The notes under the pieces are model-generated. The model did not search any database. It was not told the DNA's origin and saw nothing but the letters and a program-made list of their open reading frames with translations. From Endothia cerciana (Eukaryota > Ascomycota > Sordariomycetes > Diaporthales > Cryphonectriaceae): DNA of 64,000 nucleotides. This document shows, one piece after another, positions 1-11,230 of the stretch (position 1 is the first letter of the stretch; every line of letters starts with the position of its first letter). Made by a program: the position numbers and the translations under genes. Location: contig JALRMH010000043.1 in assembly GCA_026119935.1 (NCBI GenBank), positions 277,680 to 341,679 of the forward strand, in the 5' to 3' direction.

Positions 1-1
1 A

Positions 2-926
2 TCGCTGGCGCGAGCTTTGGTATCGCCCGGTGGAAGAGGGACACCGAAGCCCACAGGCTTTGCGGTGTATCGTGCAACAGTCGATGTTGACAGGATGAGA
101 CCTTTTCCGGAGCTTGCCTGGATCCTAGAGAAGCATAACTTGAATCTCTGGTAAGAATGATGAGCCCGGCGGTTTTTAGATTTTTGCTGATAGCTTTAGG
201 ATTGGTGAGGACCGTCACGTCATGACCTACTCGATAGCTGGTGGACGGTCATTTAACATGGTGTTGTCCCACCGTGACAAATGCAATCCTGCCACCTTCG
301 GCTTGGAGGAGGATATATTGGGCGATATGCGAAGAGAGTTCGAAGGGTGGGACCCGCAGTGAGTCGGTAGCGGGTTATGCTTGCTACGGATACCGAGGCT
401 GACACTGTCATTCAGACTCACCAAGATAATTGGCCTAATAGACAAGGCCTTGAAAACACCACTGATGACCGGGTCTGCACTAGATAAATGGGTGTCCAAG
501 TCGTCGAAGCTCATCATCCTGGGCGACGCAGCTCACGCCATGGTCCCATATATGTCTCAGGGCGCGGCGATGGCGGTCGAGGACGGGGCTGCACTCGCCG
601 TCCTTCTGAGCAAGATCACCTCGCCTAAGGAGCTGAAGCTGGCCTTGAGCATCTTCGAGAGAGAGCGAGTCAAGCGGAGCAGCATGATGCAGGAGGCGAG
701 TATGGTCAATTCGATGATATGGCACTTCAAAGATGGACCACTTCAGGAGGCGCGGGACGCTGCTATGAGACCTGAGGTGGAGGGGAGACACTTTTTGACC
801 AGTCCGAACCAGTGGAGTGACCCAGTCACTCAGAATTGGGCGTACGGTTATGATGCGGAAAAGGTAATGGAACAGGCGTGGGACGAGGCGGTCCATGACT
901 TGATATTGAGGACCCAGGACTACTAG
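2..926 (+). CDS. FAD-dependent aromatic hydroxylase (salicylate/3-hydroxybenzoate hydroxylase type), 5'-partial
   Basis: This is the C-terminal 272 residues of a PHBH-fold flavin monooxygenase; the 5' end lies outside the window. I read three exons (2-150, 200-358, 416-926) whose reading frame joins across two GT-AG introns of 49 and 57 nt. The second FAD contact is clear: GDAAHA followed by MSQGAAMAVEDGAAL, at about 514-594. Upstream, the segment TYSIAGGRSFNMV resembles the substrate-side sheet of salicylate hydroxylases. The missing part should hold the N-terminal GxGxxG Rossmann motif. Such enzymes hydroxylate benzoate-type rings with NAD(P)H and O2. The gentisate dioxygenase and regulator next door suggest that the product is gentisate, as for a 3-hydroxybenzoate 6-hydroxylase or a salicylate 5-hydroxylase. 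That assignment is inference; the exact substrate cannot be read from sequence. The gene converges on the regulator, with about 150 bp between stop codons. Confidence 0.88.
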
Positions 927-1075
927 AAACACAGGCCAAAGGCCGCATCACGTAGGGAAGGGGAATCGATATGACATAACTGCTTGGGAACCTTTGGTTA
1001 TTCCTATGATCGAAATAGGCACCACGTATGTAATATTCGGGGTGCGGCATGGCCTGATGATGTGCTCCTCGACAT

Positions 1076-3903
1076 CTAGCAGAACAAGTCGGTCTCCTGA
1101 TTGCCCTCCGACATACCGTTCCAAAGTGATGCCAAGACGTCGTTCTCCCAGCCCAAAGCACCGAGATCGAAATGGCTGACATCAATCGGTATGGGAGCAT
1201 AGGAGTGAGGCACGTTGTATTGATTGACTCTCGGAGTTTCCACCATCGGCGTGCCTCCTTCACCATTAAGCCTGAACGGGCCATCTGATTGTTCGCCTTG
1301 AAGGGCATATCTGCGTTAGTCCATCTCAGAACACCTTCATCAGTTAAGAGGGACTCACCCAACATATGCAGGCACTGATCCAATGTTGCTGCAAATTTTG
1401 CACACTTTTCCACCATTTTGTTCTCGTTGTCTATCAGTGGCAAGCATGCGAGCGCTGCTACTAGTATATCTTTCAGGGCCTGATCTGAGACGCCTGTGGC
1501 CTCGTATGATGTTGGCGCCTCCGGACCGCTGACATGATTGCAAAGAATTAATGCTACTATTGTTAGTGTCGCGTTGAATGCTGTTCTGGTGTCAGTAGGA
1601 GACCGGTTCATGGCGTGCACGGTCATTCAACACTCACTATAGTAAAGCGTGAACCACCACGCTCCAAGCAAGCCCCTTTTTGGCTCGGGAGAGTGCGTGA
1701 GAACGTTGACGATTTCAATCAACTCGGATGCTGACTGAAAACAGATGCCTTTGCTTCGCTGGCCCACCTGCCTCAGCATCGAGTCCTCGGCATCGTAGCT
1801 GTGACCGCGTTCGATACTGGAGAGATACAGATCCAACATTCGGCGATGCGCTAGTATGCGCACGTTGTGATACCGCAGAGTCAAAATAACTCGGAACCTC
1901 TTCTCTGCTGAGAAGTTGTCATTACTCCTCAGCTCCGTGGGGGTGACCAGGCTCGAAAGCGGCCCCAGAGTGGCCTGCCACTCGAGCAACTGGTGTTCGA
2001 TTTGGAGGATGCTGGAGGCCACTGGGAGGACGCCGCCGTCAGGATAGCCAATATTGCAGTCGTAAAGCACGTCGATTATCGTCCACATTATTTTGTAAAG
2101 AGTTCTAAGGGGCAATGTCAGCATCGGCATTCAACTTTCCCCTGTTTGCTATCAGTGAGACTAACATTGTATACACAAAGAAATCGGTGCTGAGCATAAC
2201 ATTGTCGACCTTCATTGGGGCAAGAGCACTATCGTATGGTTTCGGTAACGGAGTTCTGACATAAGATTCAGGAATGGCTGGGGGACGACCGAAAGTCATG
2301 CTGAGTGTTCTAAATATTGTGTCAATACGCGATATCTTCCTGGGCGCAGTGTGAAATAGAACGTACCTATCAAGAACAATGCAGCCATACCAGGTCCTGA
2401 GGCGAATTTCCTTGTCTAACGTCGAACTGTTGTTAGAGAAAGAAGTCGAATGCAAGCCTAGCTGAAATGTTGCCTTCACCGCAAGGCCATGTACGTTCCA
2501 TGTGGTTGTCGATCGATGTGTACCTTGTAAGTATTGGCTTAAGAGTAGCATCGCCTGGACTGAACCCGACAGATAGTCAGACAGCAGACCACATCAGACC
2601 AACCTCCAGCTGGTTCATCAGCACTCACCAGTCTCCAAGCTTGCGCTGTGCAACATCTGATCCAGACAAAGCGCTTTGGCACGCATGTAGAAGACTTCAG
2701 CCCTGGCCGCCCGGTCGGGTGCAGTCACGTTCACGCTGGCAGAGGTGACAGTCGCCATCGTGAGGATCGCATTCAGCAGCCCGAGCCATGACCGCCTGAA
2801 CCTCCTGAAACTGTTCCTCTTCACTCGTTCATATTCTTCCATAAAACTCGGACCGTGCACAAACGGAAACAGAGCCCCTGTGTCCACGAAGAAGCGGCTG
2901 ACGAGGGCGTCCATCTCATCGTCAGGGGGCAGGCGGAGGTAGTCGAGGGTTCCGTCGACACTGCCCGCGTCCCCATTAGGTGGCCGGGCTGGCCTCGTAT
3001 GAGGAGTAGAAGGCCGGGATACATCCAAGGACGGCCGGTGTGGCATATGCCGATGTCTTCTGGCGTCAGGGCCATTGGAACGGGAAGTCGGTCGCGACAA
3101 GAGAGCGTACATGGCTCGGCGGATATTCCGAGTGAATGCAATGTTCGAGGAGGGACCTGCAGACAATATGATCAGCCTCTTCCGAGCCCGGTCCCCCAGG
3201 CTGCCTACCATAGTAACCAGAGTTCTCCTCTTTTGCGAACTCCATCGATCCCATCCCATCCGTGGCATCCGGTGACTCTCCGTAATCCTCGGAGTCCACT
3301 TCAGGCACGGTGAGAGCGGAGTGGTACGTCGACAGACTAGCCCGTCTATCATTCATGATGGAATCGCTTGTCACGCTGCCGGTCTGGCTATGCGAGTCTT
3401 TCAGCAGACGCACGTCGCTCTCAAGCTGAGACAGGCGGGTCTCTACGAGCTGGAGGAACCTGGCGAGCCGAATTAGCCCAGACTGACTTCGGCTGAGCGC
3501 CCCCGATATTCCCGTTGCAAACTCACGCCCTCGGAACTGGAGTCGTCGCCGAGATGGGAGGAGACAGATAGACGCATTCAATATTCTGTGCCTGGCAACT
3601 AGAGCATTTCGGCCGGTAGCCATCACACTGTAAAACACACCCGTCAGCCTTCACCAAGCCCTGAACCGTCGGGACAGAAAGAAACAGATCGCCCCTTTCT
3701 CGGGCTGAATAGGTCTCGATCAGCCTTACGCGCGACTTCTTGCTCCTGCACGCACCACAAGCGACTGGTATCCTGCGACGCTTCTGCGGCCTATGCGGTG
3801 TCTCCCCAGTAGCGGCCGGCGTAGACATGGAGTCCTCCTGCGGGCCCATCTCCGTCTCGTCCTCGCCGCTCGTAGGGAGCGAAACCCGGATTGAATCGGC
3901 CAT
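1076..3903 (-). CDS. Zn2Cys6 transcription factor of the gentisate cluster
   Basis: This is a fungal binuclear zinc cluster activator. It starts at 3903 (MADSIRVS). The cluster begins at residues 49-59 (CGACRSKKSR, then C after splicing) and continues as CDGYRPKCSSCQ...C, giving C-x2-C-x6-C...C-x2-C-x6-C. A 102 nt intron (3628-3729) falls inside it, a common place in Pezizomycotina. A short coiled-coil linker follows (LVETRLSQLESDVRLL). The fungal-specific regulatory domain comes next, with motifs FFVDTGALFPFVHGPSF, LNAILTMAT and RLRTWYGCIVLDR. The C-terminus needs a 74 nt intron (1285-1358, donor gtgagt, acceptor caatcag), after which the frame ends with ...GWENDVLASLWNGM...DLFC and stop at 1076-1078. 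I saw at least six exons; the exact borders of the middle introns were not all fixed. It is divergent from the gentisate dioxygenase and convergent with the hydroxylase, so it is the likely pathway-specific regulator. Confidence 0.9.
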
Positions 3904-4357
3904 GGCCCAAGAGCCTCTATGCGGATTAGCTGATCTTCGCGGATCTAGGAAGTCGATAAGAGCTGCAGAGTTGCGCGCGCGGTTGAGTTAGGCAGGTAGA
4001 ACGGGAATTCATGCTGCTCAAGTGTATCATGCCCTCGACGGACTATCTCCCCGCACGTCATCTCGCACTGCGCGTCTCTCCTCGCGGTCGGCCACTGCAG
4101 GGTCCGTGGGCTGCGGCGCCGGGAATGCTACCCTAAATCCGGGCTGACGGCCATGCATGTCCCCCCCCTCCCCCCCTTGGGAGATCACGACCTGAGGACT
4201 GGTTATGGACGAACCGGCCTACATAGGCATAGGCCCACGGCGTCGCGATTCAGGTTGACACCGTCTCTCCCACACTTTCCAGGTCCTGACACAGTGGTCT
4301 GCGAATAGCTGCGAGCTCTACAACGTGCTGGGACCGGTGGCGCCTTCAGCCAGCAGA
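3904..4357. promoter_or_regulatory. shared divergent promoter: regulator / gentisate dioxygenase
   Basis: This 454 bp spacer lies between the start codons of the Zn2Cys6 gene (leftward) and the gentisate dioxygenase (rightward). It holds several CGG and CCG triplets, the half-sites that Zn2Cys6 proteins usually bind, including a CGG-N12-CCG arrangement near 4090-4110. GC-rich DNA yields such triplets often, so this is suggestive only. A C-rich run lies near 4160-4180. Confidence 0.4.
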
Positions 4358-5494
4358 ATGGCGACAACCACACGGACGGAGACCAAGGTCGAGGATGCGA
4401 CCGAGGTCATGCTGCAGCGGGCTGAGAAGGCGCACACCAAGCCCCTCTGGCTACAGATGGCAAGGCTGAACCCGCCACTGCCCAATCCGAAGTGCACTCC
4501 CCATCTGTGGAGATACTCCGACATCCGCCCCAGCCTTCTCGAGGCTGGCAAACTTGTCCCGGAGCACCAGGCTGAGCGGAGGGTATTGATGTTGATCAAC
4601 CCGTCGAGAGGCATGCGTATCCTGTGCACATGTACAACCGCGGTCTGGACTGGGACCTGACAGCCGATCTAGATGCCCCCTTTACGACCGACACCCTGTA
4701 TGCAGGGCTGCAGCTCGTGATGCCCAACGAGACAGCCAAGGCTCACAGGCACGTCGCGTTCGCCATGAGGTTCATCATCGAGGGCCAGGGGGGGTTCACA
4801 GCTGTTCACGGGCGGCGGATCCGCATGCGGAGGGGCGACGTGATCCTGACGCCAACTATGAACTGGCACGACCATGGCAAAGATGGCTCCGGCCCGATGA
4901 TCTGGCTTGACGGTCTTGACCTGCCCAATTTCCAGCACTTCCCCGTGCACTTTGTGGAGCAGTTCTCATCACCTCGCTACCCGGCGGAAGACGTCGACAC
5001 ATCTGTTTCGCCGCTGGTCTTCCCGTGGAGTCGGATGAGGGCCGCGCTGGACGAGGCTGGTGGAGACTCGGTGGAGCTGCGATACCTGCACGAGGACGGG
5101 CGACAAGGCAAGTGCTCTTTCTTCTAACTCGAGCGCGCCAGTGGAGGAGGCAGGTAGGGCTAACGCCGCATGGACAACAGTGAGCAAGATCCTCGGGGGT
5201 TCAGCAGCTCGTATCAATGCCGGAAAGGCATCTGCTCGTGTCCAAGAGACAGCATCGTCGGTCTACCACGTGATAGGAGGCTCCGGGTACACCACCATCG
5301 GGGAGGAAAAGTATCAGTGGGAGAAGGGCGACACGTTCTGCATCCCCTCGTGGTATCCTTTCCAACACTTTGCTAGTGGCAAGGAGGGAGATGACCCGGT
5401 GTACTTGTATCGATTTGACGATAAGCCCATGCTGACCTCTCTGGGTTTCTACCGGACGTCGGAAACGGATGTTGAGACCCTGGTGTCGAATTGA
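4358..5494 (+). CDS. gentisate 1,2-dioxygenase (bicupin)
   Basis: Non-heme Fe(II) bicupin enzyme that opens gentisate (2,5-dihydroxybenzoate) to maleylpyruvate; 338 residues from three exons (4358-4616, 4664-5107, 5181-5494). The N-terminal region PHLWRYSDIRPSLLEAG and the stretch ERRVLMLINP are typical of the family. The first cupin contains AHRHVAFAMRFIIEG with metal-ligand histidines, then TPTMNWHDHGKDG and MIWLDGLDLPNFQHFPVHF. The second, degenerate cupin contains ETASSVYHVIGGSG, KGDTFCIPSW and the family ending RFDDKPMLTSLGFYR. The length matches fungal and bacterial orthologues. Intron 1 is only 47 nt. Intron 2 (5108-5180) has a GC donor (AAG|GCAAGT) instead of GT, and only this choice keeps the frame (DGRQ|VSKILGG). 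With the flanking hydroxylase and regulator it makes a gentisate-pathway cluster. No maleylpyruvate isomerase or fumarylpyruvate hydrolase is visible nearby; they may lie left of the window. Confidence 0.95.
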
Positions 5495-5565
5495 AATCGT
5501 CCCCGGCTAGAGAAGCTCAGAACGATAAGAATATGTACCCACCTAGGCGTTACTTCGGGTCGCGG

Positions 5566-5579
5566 CCCCCCCCCCCCCC
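5566..5579 (+). repeat. C14 homopolymer
   Basis: A run of 14 C in the 3' flank of the gentisate dioxygenase, one of about 17 G/C runs of 10 nt or more seen in the window. Confidence 0.9.
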
Positions 5580-5760
5580 GATTTCCATGCCTCCACCATA
5601 ACCGCTAGTTCGCAACGGGGGGGTCCTCTTCCTGAGCCTAGACCCTTGCCAGCGCGCTCTGTGGTTCACCTGCAGCAGAGAGGGGGACCCAGCGCCCACT
5701 GTCGAATTGGAAGATAAAGCGGTTTCGAAGCCTCCCATCATCACATGCAATGCGCCCTCG

Positions 5761-6231
5761 TCATCCCTGACCCCTCCGCGCCGTGATCCCCTCGATCAGG
5801 CTTTTCAGTCCCGCCACCACGAATACGCCCGTGCCCATGAAGAAGAATGCCGTCAGCTCCCGGCTGACCTTGTAGTGGCCGTCCAAGGAAACCATCAGGA
5901 TTGCCGTGAGGTACTGGGTGAGGCAGAGCAACGTCCACCTCATGACCTGGTTGAACGTCCCCGGCTCGAAGTCGCTGAAGGGTGAGAAGTGGATGAGATA
6001 GTAGACCGGGACGGCGCAGTATAGTGCGAAATGGACTATGAGGAGCGGGCCGCCGAGGAGTCGGGAGAAGACGTCCTCGTTGAACAAGGCGCTCCGCTGT
6101 TGTCTTCTCGGCTTGTTGTCGACCATGCTCGAAGGGACGGGGGACCTCCTCGAGGAGCCCGACAATGCATCGGCCGCCAGCGCCATGGGCTGGGGTATGA
6201 TGGGGAAGACTGCCTCGCTCTGGAAGCTCAT
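5761..6231 (-). CDS. small three-helix membrane protein, unknown function
   Basis: Single-exon frame of 156 residues starting at 6231. After a polar, basic N-terminal region (about 1-58) come three hydrophobic segments: about 60-82 (GGPLLIVHFALYCAVPVYYL), 99-117 (MRWTLLCLTQYLTAILMVSL) and 128-149 (LTAFFFMGTGVFVVAGLKSL). It ends with a short basic tail. The hydrophobic pattern is hard to explain as a shadow, because the opposite frames are low-complexity. I do not recognise the family. It runs convergent with the gentisate dioxygenase but nothing ties it to that pathway. Confidence 0.6.
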   Translation of the reverse strand: MSFQSEAVFPIIPQPMALAADALSGSSRRSPVPSSMVDNKPRRQQRSALFNEDVFSRLLGGPLLIVHFALYCAVPVYYLIHFSPFSDFEPGTFNQVMRWTLLCLTQYLTAILMVSLDGHYKVSRELTAFFFMGTGVFVVAGLKSLIEGITARRGQG

Positions 6232-8499
6232 AGTTTACCAGAGTGGAAGTGACAGGTCCGCCGGGTGGGGAAGCAAGACAGTGCCGTGTGACAGTGTCCT
6301 AGGAGGGGAGGATAGATAGACAGGTTGTTGTCGTCGTTGCCCAGGTTGATGCGTGTGAGACGTAGAGGTGACGTCTATGCAGAGTGCTGACCGGATCCGG
6401 GGGGGACTTGGGACTTGGGAAAGCACAAGGGACCTAGGCTCGTGCGGGTATTCCTGGAAGGGGGGGGGGGGGGTTCCTCAAGGCCATTTAGATCTGGGGA
6501 AAGAAGCTGAACGCCCGAACGCGTGGCATGGGCTAGACCAGGCCAGGTCCAGATGAACGGGTCCAGCTCGTCGTTGGGACTCCCGAGATCCTCACTGAGG
6601 CGCAGCTTCCCGCCTGTCAGGGGTCCGTCCCGAGGTCAAGGCTCGGATCTTGGAAGGCGAATCTCCTGTGCTGACCGCGTGGTCTGTGTCATGGTCGGCA
6701 TGGCTCCGATAGGACAAACCTTGCGACCTTGCGACCTTGCGACCTTGCGACCTTGCGACCTTGCGAAACTTCTCCAGGTTTCCCGAACAAGCAAAACCTT
6801 CAGTTCGCACGGGCTCTGCGAGCCTGCGGGCGCTGCTGCATCATGACGGAGATGTGAAACCCCTTGTCTCTTATCGCGTGTCTACGCATCCTTCACATAG
6901 CTTATTTACCCGGGTCCGTCACCGTGACCCGGCAACTTTTAGCCGGAATTTTTTTTTTTTCTTTCTTTCTTTTTCTTTTCGTTTTTCTCCAACGGTGGGC
7001 GAAGAGAACACTGGAGTAGGGACGATGTTGTCTGAGTATGTCTTGTCGAAGATGTGTCTCGATCCTATTGTTCCCACTATGTATGTTTGACGAACAACGG
7101 TCGCGATTTGTAGACAGAGATTATCCGCACACTAGCCCACACCCTAAAAGCGCTATGGGAGACGCTACTACATTCGCCTCAATTCTACGGACCACAGACG
7201 GCCGTTAAACGTTATTTGTGACAGCCGCCATGCCCTTTTGCGCTACATATTCGTGCTTAGGACGCATGCAGCTTGCAATCCAAGGATGCTGCCGTTCCGC
7301 AGTTGACTGCATCAGGCTTGTCGGAGTCGGCATACGCATTCATCAAGCTTGGGGTTGTATTCGTCCCGATGCCAAAACTCATTCGAACACCGGGACGATA
7401 CTCAACCCAAGTCGCAATAACTTACTGTTTAGGCGCAGCCCCACGAGCTCAAGTCTAGACTTCTTCACCAGGACCCGTCAATCCTCCCCTGAGCTCTCAA
7501 ATGTGTAGAGGGGGTGTGCGCCAACACCTCAAATCCTACTGTAATTACAGCCGCGATATGTGAGCGAGCCGTTATTCGAGAGAATGAAGTCATCGATAAC
7601 CGGGAACGTATATTCATCCTCCACCGAATTCCGACAACGTTTCCCCAGGGCACCCATTGGGTTTGCGTTGGGTAGACTTCTGATGCGAGCCACATATCAT
7701 CGGCACAGAGACTTGAGCGTATAGCAGAGGAGAGGGGGAGTGAAGGCCTAGTGTTGTCTGTCTCGGCAACAGAGCAGAGAGCACACATCATCACTTGGGC
7801 AGGGAATTGAGCCGCGGCCAGGGAGCCAAAAGAAACACTAACCAGTCCTATCGAAATATGGCATCGGCGTACGGCAACAACGTGACTGTTTTCAAACCGC
7901 ATCCTCGGCTCTGGTAATGGAAGCAAGCCACCGAGTGGCCAGATGTCGCGGCGCACACACCAAAACGCACCGACTCGTTACTGTTCCAACATGCCGAAGG
8001 AACAAAAACCCTTCTACGAAGCCATGTGATCATATCTGCGACACGACCACGTGTGCCGTTGCGGAACCTTGGGTCGTTCGAAGCTGTACAGTCATATAAA
8101 TGGATGGCCCCAGCCACCAGCGAGCACAGGTGGTACCGCGATTGGGTGTGGTCCCACCGATGCGGTGCCCCGAGTGCGCACATCCTCCGGCGCTCAGGAT
8201 ATACTTGTGGAAGAGTTGCGTTGCTCGGAAGAGCCACGTTGCCTACCACGCCAGCGGTCGATGTAGCTGTGTCAACTGTGCCGCCGCCGGGTCGTGTCGG
8301 CGGGAGTACCGCCTGTATCCCCTCTGCGGTCAATATCATCGCCTCCCAGAGCGTACACGGTCAGTCGACGTCAGGTCCGCTACGTAGCTTTTACTCCTGA
8401 GGTGTATTGCGGACCGTTGGTCTCAAGTACGTGGAATGAAGGAGAACAATCAACGGACTTTTCCTGTCACGAGGGTCGTATGCCGAGTCTTATCTGGAC
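6232..8499. other. 2.27 kb interval without a supported gene
   Basis: I see no family motif and no splice-consistent chain of frames here. It contains a G14 run (6460-6473), an 8-bp tandem repeat (6719-6766), and a T-rich tract near 6949-6985. Overlapping open frames occur on both strands at 7.2-8.4 kb but lack recognisable protein signals. Confidence 0.5.
6719..6766 (+). repeat. 8-bp tandem repeat, about 6 copies
   Basis: The unit TTGCGACC is repeated five times perfectly from 6721, followed by a diverged sixth copy (TTGCGAAA). It lies in non-coding sequence. An 8-bp unit would disrupt any reading frame through it. Confidence 0.9.
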
Positions 8500-9735
8500 C
8501 TACACAACACCCCTGCCTTTCAAATCCGCAACGAAATCCTCCATATCCTGCACAGATAACCCGGGGCTTCTCCATGGCAGCGAAGCGGCCGCCCTCATGA
8601 TGCGCCCGGAACCAGACCAAGTTGCCGGTCTTCTCCACCCACGCCCTCGGGACTGGCGCCACCTCCTTGTGATGCCATGAGTACTCCAGCGGCTTCCCGG
8701 TGTGGTAGGCAGGGTCCGGGTGGGGGAATACGGGCTCGGCCCCGAAAAGCTGCCGGTCGGGTAGATGCATCTGGGGAACGAGTCCGTGAACCAGTACAGC
8801 GTGACCGAGTCCAGGATCTCGTCGAGCGGGGGCGAGACGTCGGTCCACTGCAGGAACTTCTCGCTGACCCAGGCGAGCAGCGCGAGCGGCGAGCTGGACA
8901 GGACGAGCCCGACCGTAGACGGCCGCGTGCCGTGCTCACGGGCACACGCATTACCCAGCGTGCCAAAATCGCTGTAGCGCCCCAGGCCGGCCTGCTCCTC
9001 CCTCGAAGGTGACGAGGGCGGCACCTCTTGGCTCCTGTAGTTGCCGATGCAGAGGTTGACTATATCCCAGGTCAGCTCGTTGCCTCTCCGCGCCCCGGCC
9101 AGGCCGCAGTCCCGGCTCACGGTGAACGGCCTGCAAGACTCTGACGTCCTTCCCAGGGCCCTCGCGCCAAAACTCCCGATATCACCCCCGCCCCCCCCGC
9201 CGGCGCAACATACCTATCCCCGAAGCCCGGGCCGACCATCAGGTTGTCGACCACGGCAGCGATGCCCTCGCACCCGAAGTCCCTATCAACAGGCGGCCCG
9301 CTCGAGTAGCCATACCCAGGCAGGCTGGGCAGCACGAGGTGGAAGGGCAGGTCCTCCTCGCCGTATTTACGCCTCAGGACGGGTCCAGCGTGCCCAGGAA
9401 CTCGGGGAAGCTCCCCGGCCGCCCGTGGAGCAGCACCAGCGGGACGGCGTCCTTGCTCGCCGAGAACAGCACGGCGCAGTGGATCTCGAAGCTGGACCCG
9501 CCCCCCTCGACCGCGGCCGTGTAGTTGGGGTAGCTGTTGATGCGCTCCTCAGTCCTCCGCCAGGAGTACGCCGACTCCCAGTGCCGGAAGTCCCTGACGT
9601 CCGCCGTATTTCTCGAAGGTCTCAGGCGCGACCCTGGACAGCCCGAGGAGCTGGGTGAAGGGCGCTCAAGTCATCGTCCGGAACGCGGGCCTTGAATGGC
9701 TTCGGCTTGAGGGTTGCCTTGGGAGGGATAGTGAT
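8500..9735 (-). pseudogene. epoxide hydrolase (alpha/beta fold, EHN domain) pseudogene
   Basis: Pieces of one epoxide hydrolase lie in order on the minus strand but in changing frames. The EHN region begins PKPFKARVPDDDLSALH (about 9650-9715), continues after a +1 shift as LLGLSRVAPETFEKYG, and after another as DFRHWESAYSWRRTEERINSY. The oxyanion segment reads VLLHGRPGSFPEFLG, with R replacing the usual W of HGWPGSF. After a further shift comes LVLPSLPGYGYSSGPP, the typical epoxide hydrolase SxPGYGxS region. A GGDIGSFGAR stretch follows beyond a G-rich shift, then LALLAWVSEKFLQWTD. The last part again needs two frames (PLEYSWHHKEVAPVPRAW, then QDMEDFVADL before the stop). At least five shifts cannot be removed by plausible introns. 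The start region also lacks a usable ATG. Homopolymer-type assembly errors could explain some shifts, but not the changed motif. Confidence 0.75.
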
Positions 9736-11185
9736 GAATTACATACTGTTGCTCCCCTGTTTGTGTATCTTGGTCTTGGGCACGATTAGGACAGTGGTGC
9801 TTTCTAATATAACCCCACGAGGATAAGGTTAATGGGGGACAACAGGCCGTATGGAGGTGAGAGTCGGCTATGAGCTCCTCGTGCCCATATAGGCGACCTC
9901 GACGGGATGACGCAACGCCAGCACTAACTGCTTTGTAGCTCCAATAACTTCAACTTAGGTATTTGGCTCCTGCATCTGCATTGTTCATTGTCTGGCTTTG
10001 AGCCAGTATAGGGTTATTGTGATTTTGGGTTTTCGGCGAGCCAACAGACTCCGGGCGCAGCATTCGGTGTGCGAGTTGCGGCATGGATGCTGCAGTCATT
10101 ATCCCCACCGGACACCTCGCCCAAGCTGCCCAGCTGTAGCCCTCGATCACACTGCAACATATTTCACATTCCAGGATTGCGGCAGCATATCTCACCCTTA
10201 TGCTCGACGGCGGGCGCCTCAGTGCCAAGGGCCCAGATGTAGCAGCGCCATCTTTCTCAGCGCGATCGCGAGCCGTGGGCCCTCGCTGCAGCCGCCTCCC
10301 AGGACACAGGCATCAGGCACTACCTGTCCGCTCATCCTGATAATCGTAAGATGTGGGCTTCAAGACCAAGAATTTGTCGCTGAAGCCTCTCCCAAGCCAG
10401 CCCCAGGACCTTTTGGAAACCCACCGGTGTCATGCCTGCGTGTCCACCGTGCTCGAGCGGTTATCGAGGTGGGGGGAAGAGAGACAGCATGGGGCCGGAC
10501 ATCTTGACAGGTCGTCTGGACAGCGGTCTCGTCATCACGAACCGATCTGAAGACGTGAGCGGGCCAGCAGGTCGGGCAGGCCGCCGCCGTACAAAGCATG
10601 GCCCAGCGATGACGGTGCCCCCGGCATGACCGCGCAAAGCTCTCCCAGGCAGAAATCGGGTCGCGGTCCCTTCGATCCGTCGCGCGGGGCGCGATCACTC
10701 CCGCTCAAATTCTTCCGCTGTCCTTTATTTATGGGCGGAGACAAAGAAGGGCGCGTGATATCATGGCGGACGCGGGATGGGTTCCGACGTCATCGGCCCC
10801 ATAGCGCACGATGCCTTCAGTCTCCACTGCTGGCGGAGGTGTGGCAGGCGGAAATCGGGATCGGGTTTCAGCAGTGGCATGGATGGGGGCGGTGCGCGTG
10901 CGGGCTGCTGTCGACTCTCAACAACCAGGGACGATGTGGAAACGAAACCCCGGGCAAACACCACAACACAAGCCTGAGAAGGTTCTCAGCGAGCCCGGGG
11001 CCGAGGCATGGAGGCGCAGGCCGGGAATCCGGCGCGGCCGGGCGCAAACGGCGCTTCTGTCGGCCTCTTTCGCGCCCTGACAACGCATTGCGTTGCTCAC
11101 GAGGCATGGATTAATTAATATCGAGCACCGCAAGATTCGTAGCTACCCCTCACTTCTCGGCTGAACCTGGCCGTCGCAGTTGTGT

Positions 11186-11230
11186 GGGTGCGGTGCGGTG
11201 CGGTGCGGTGCGGTGCGGTACGGTGCGATA
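11186..11230 (+). repeat. 5-bp tandem repeat (GTGCG)n
   Basis: About eight copies of GTGCG, the last two with single changes, lie roughly 750 bp upstream of the mannitol dehydrogenase start. The tract is non-coding. Confidence 0.85.

Noticed and set aside
8594..9658. Long frames on the plus strand opposite the epoxide hydrolase remnant (such as the 205-codon frame at 9041-9658)
   Set aside because: They are Arg/Pro/Gly-rich shadows of GC-rich coding DNA. The minus strand carries ordered epoxide hydrolase motifs over the same span.
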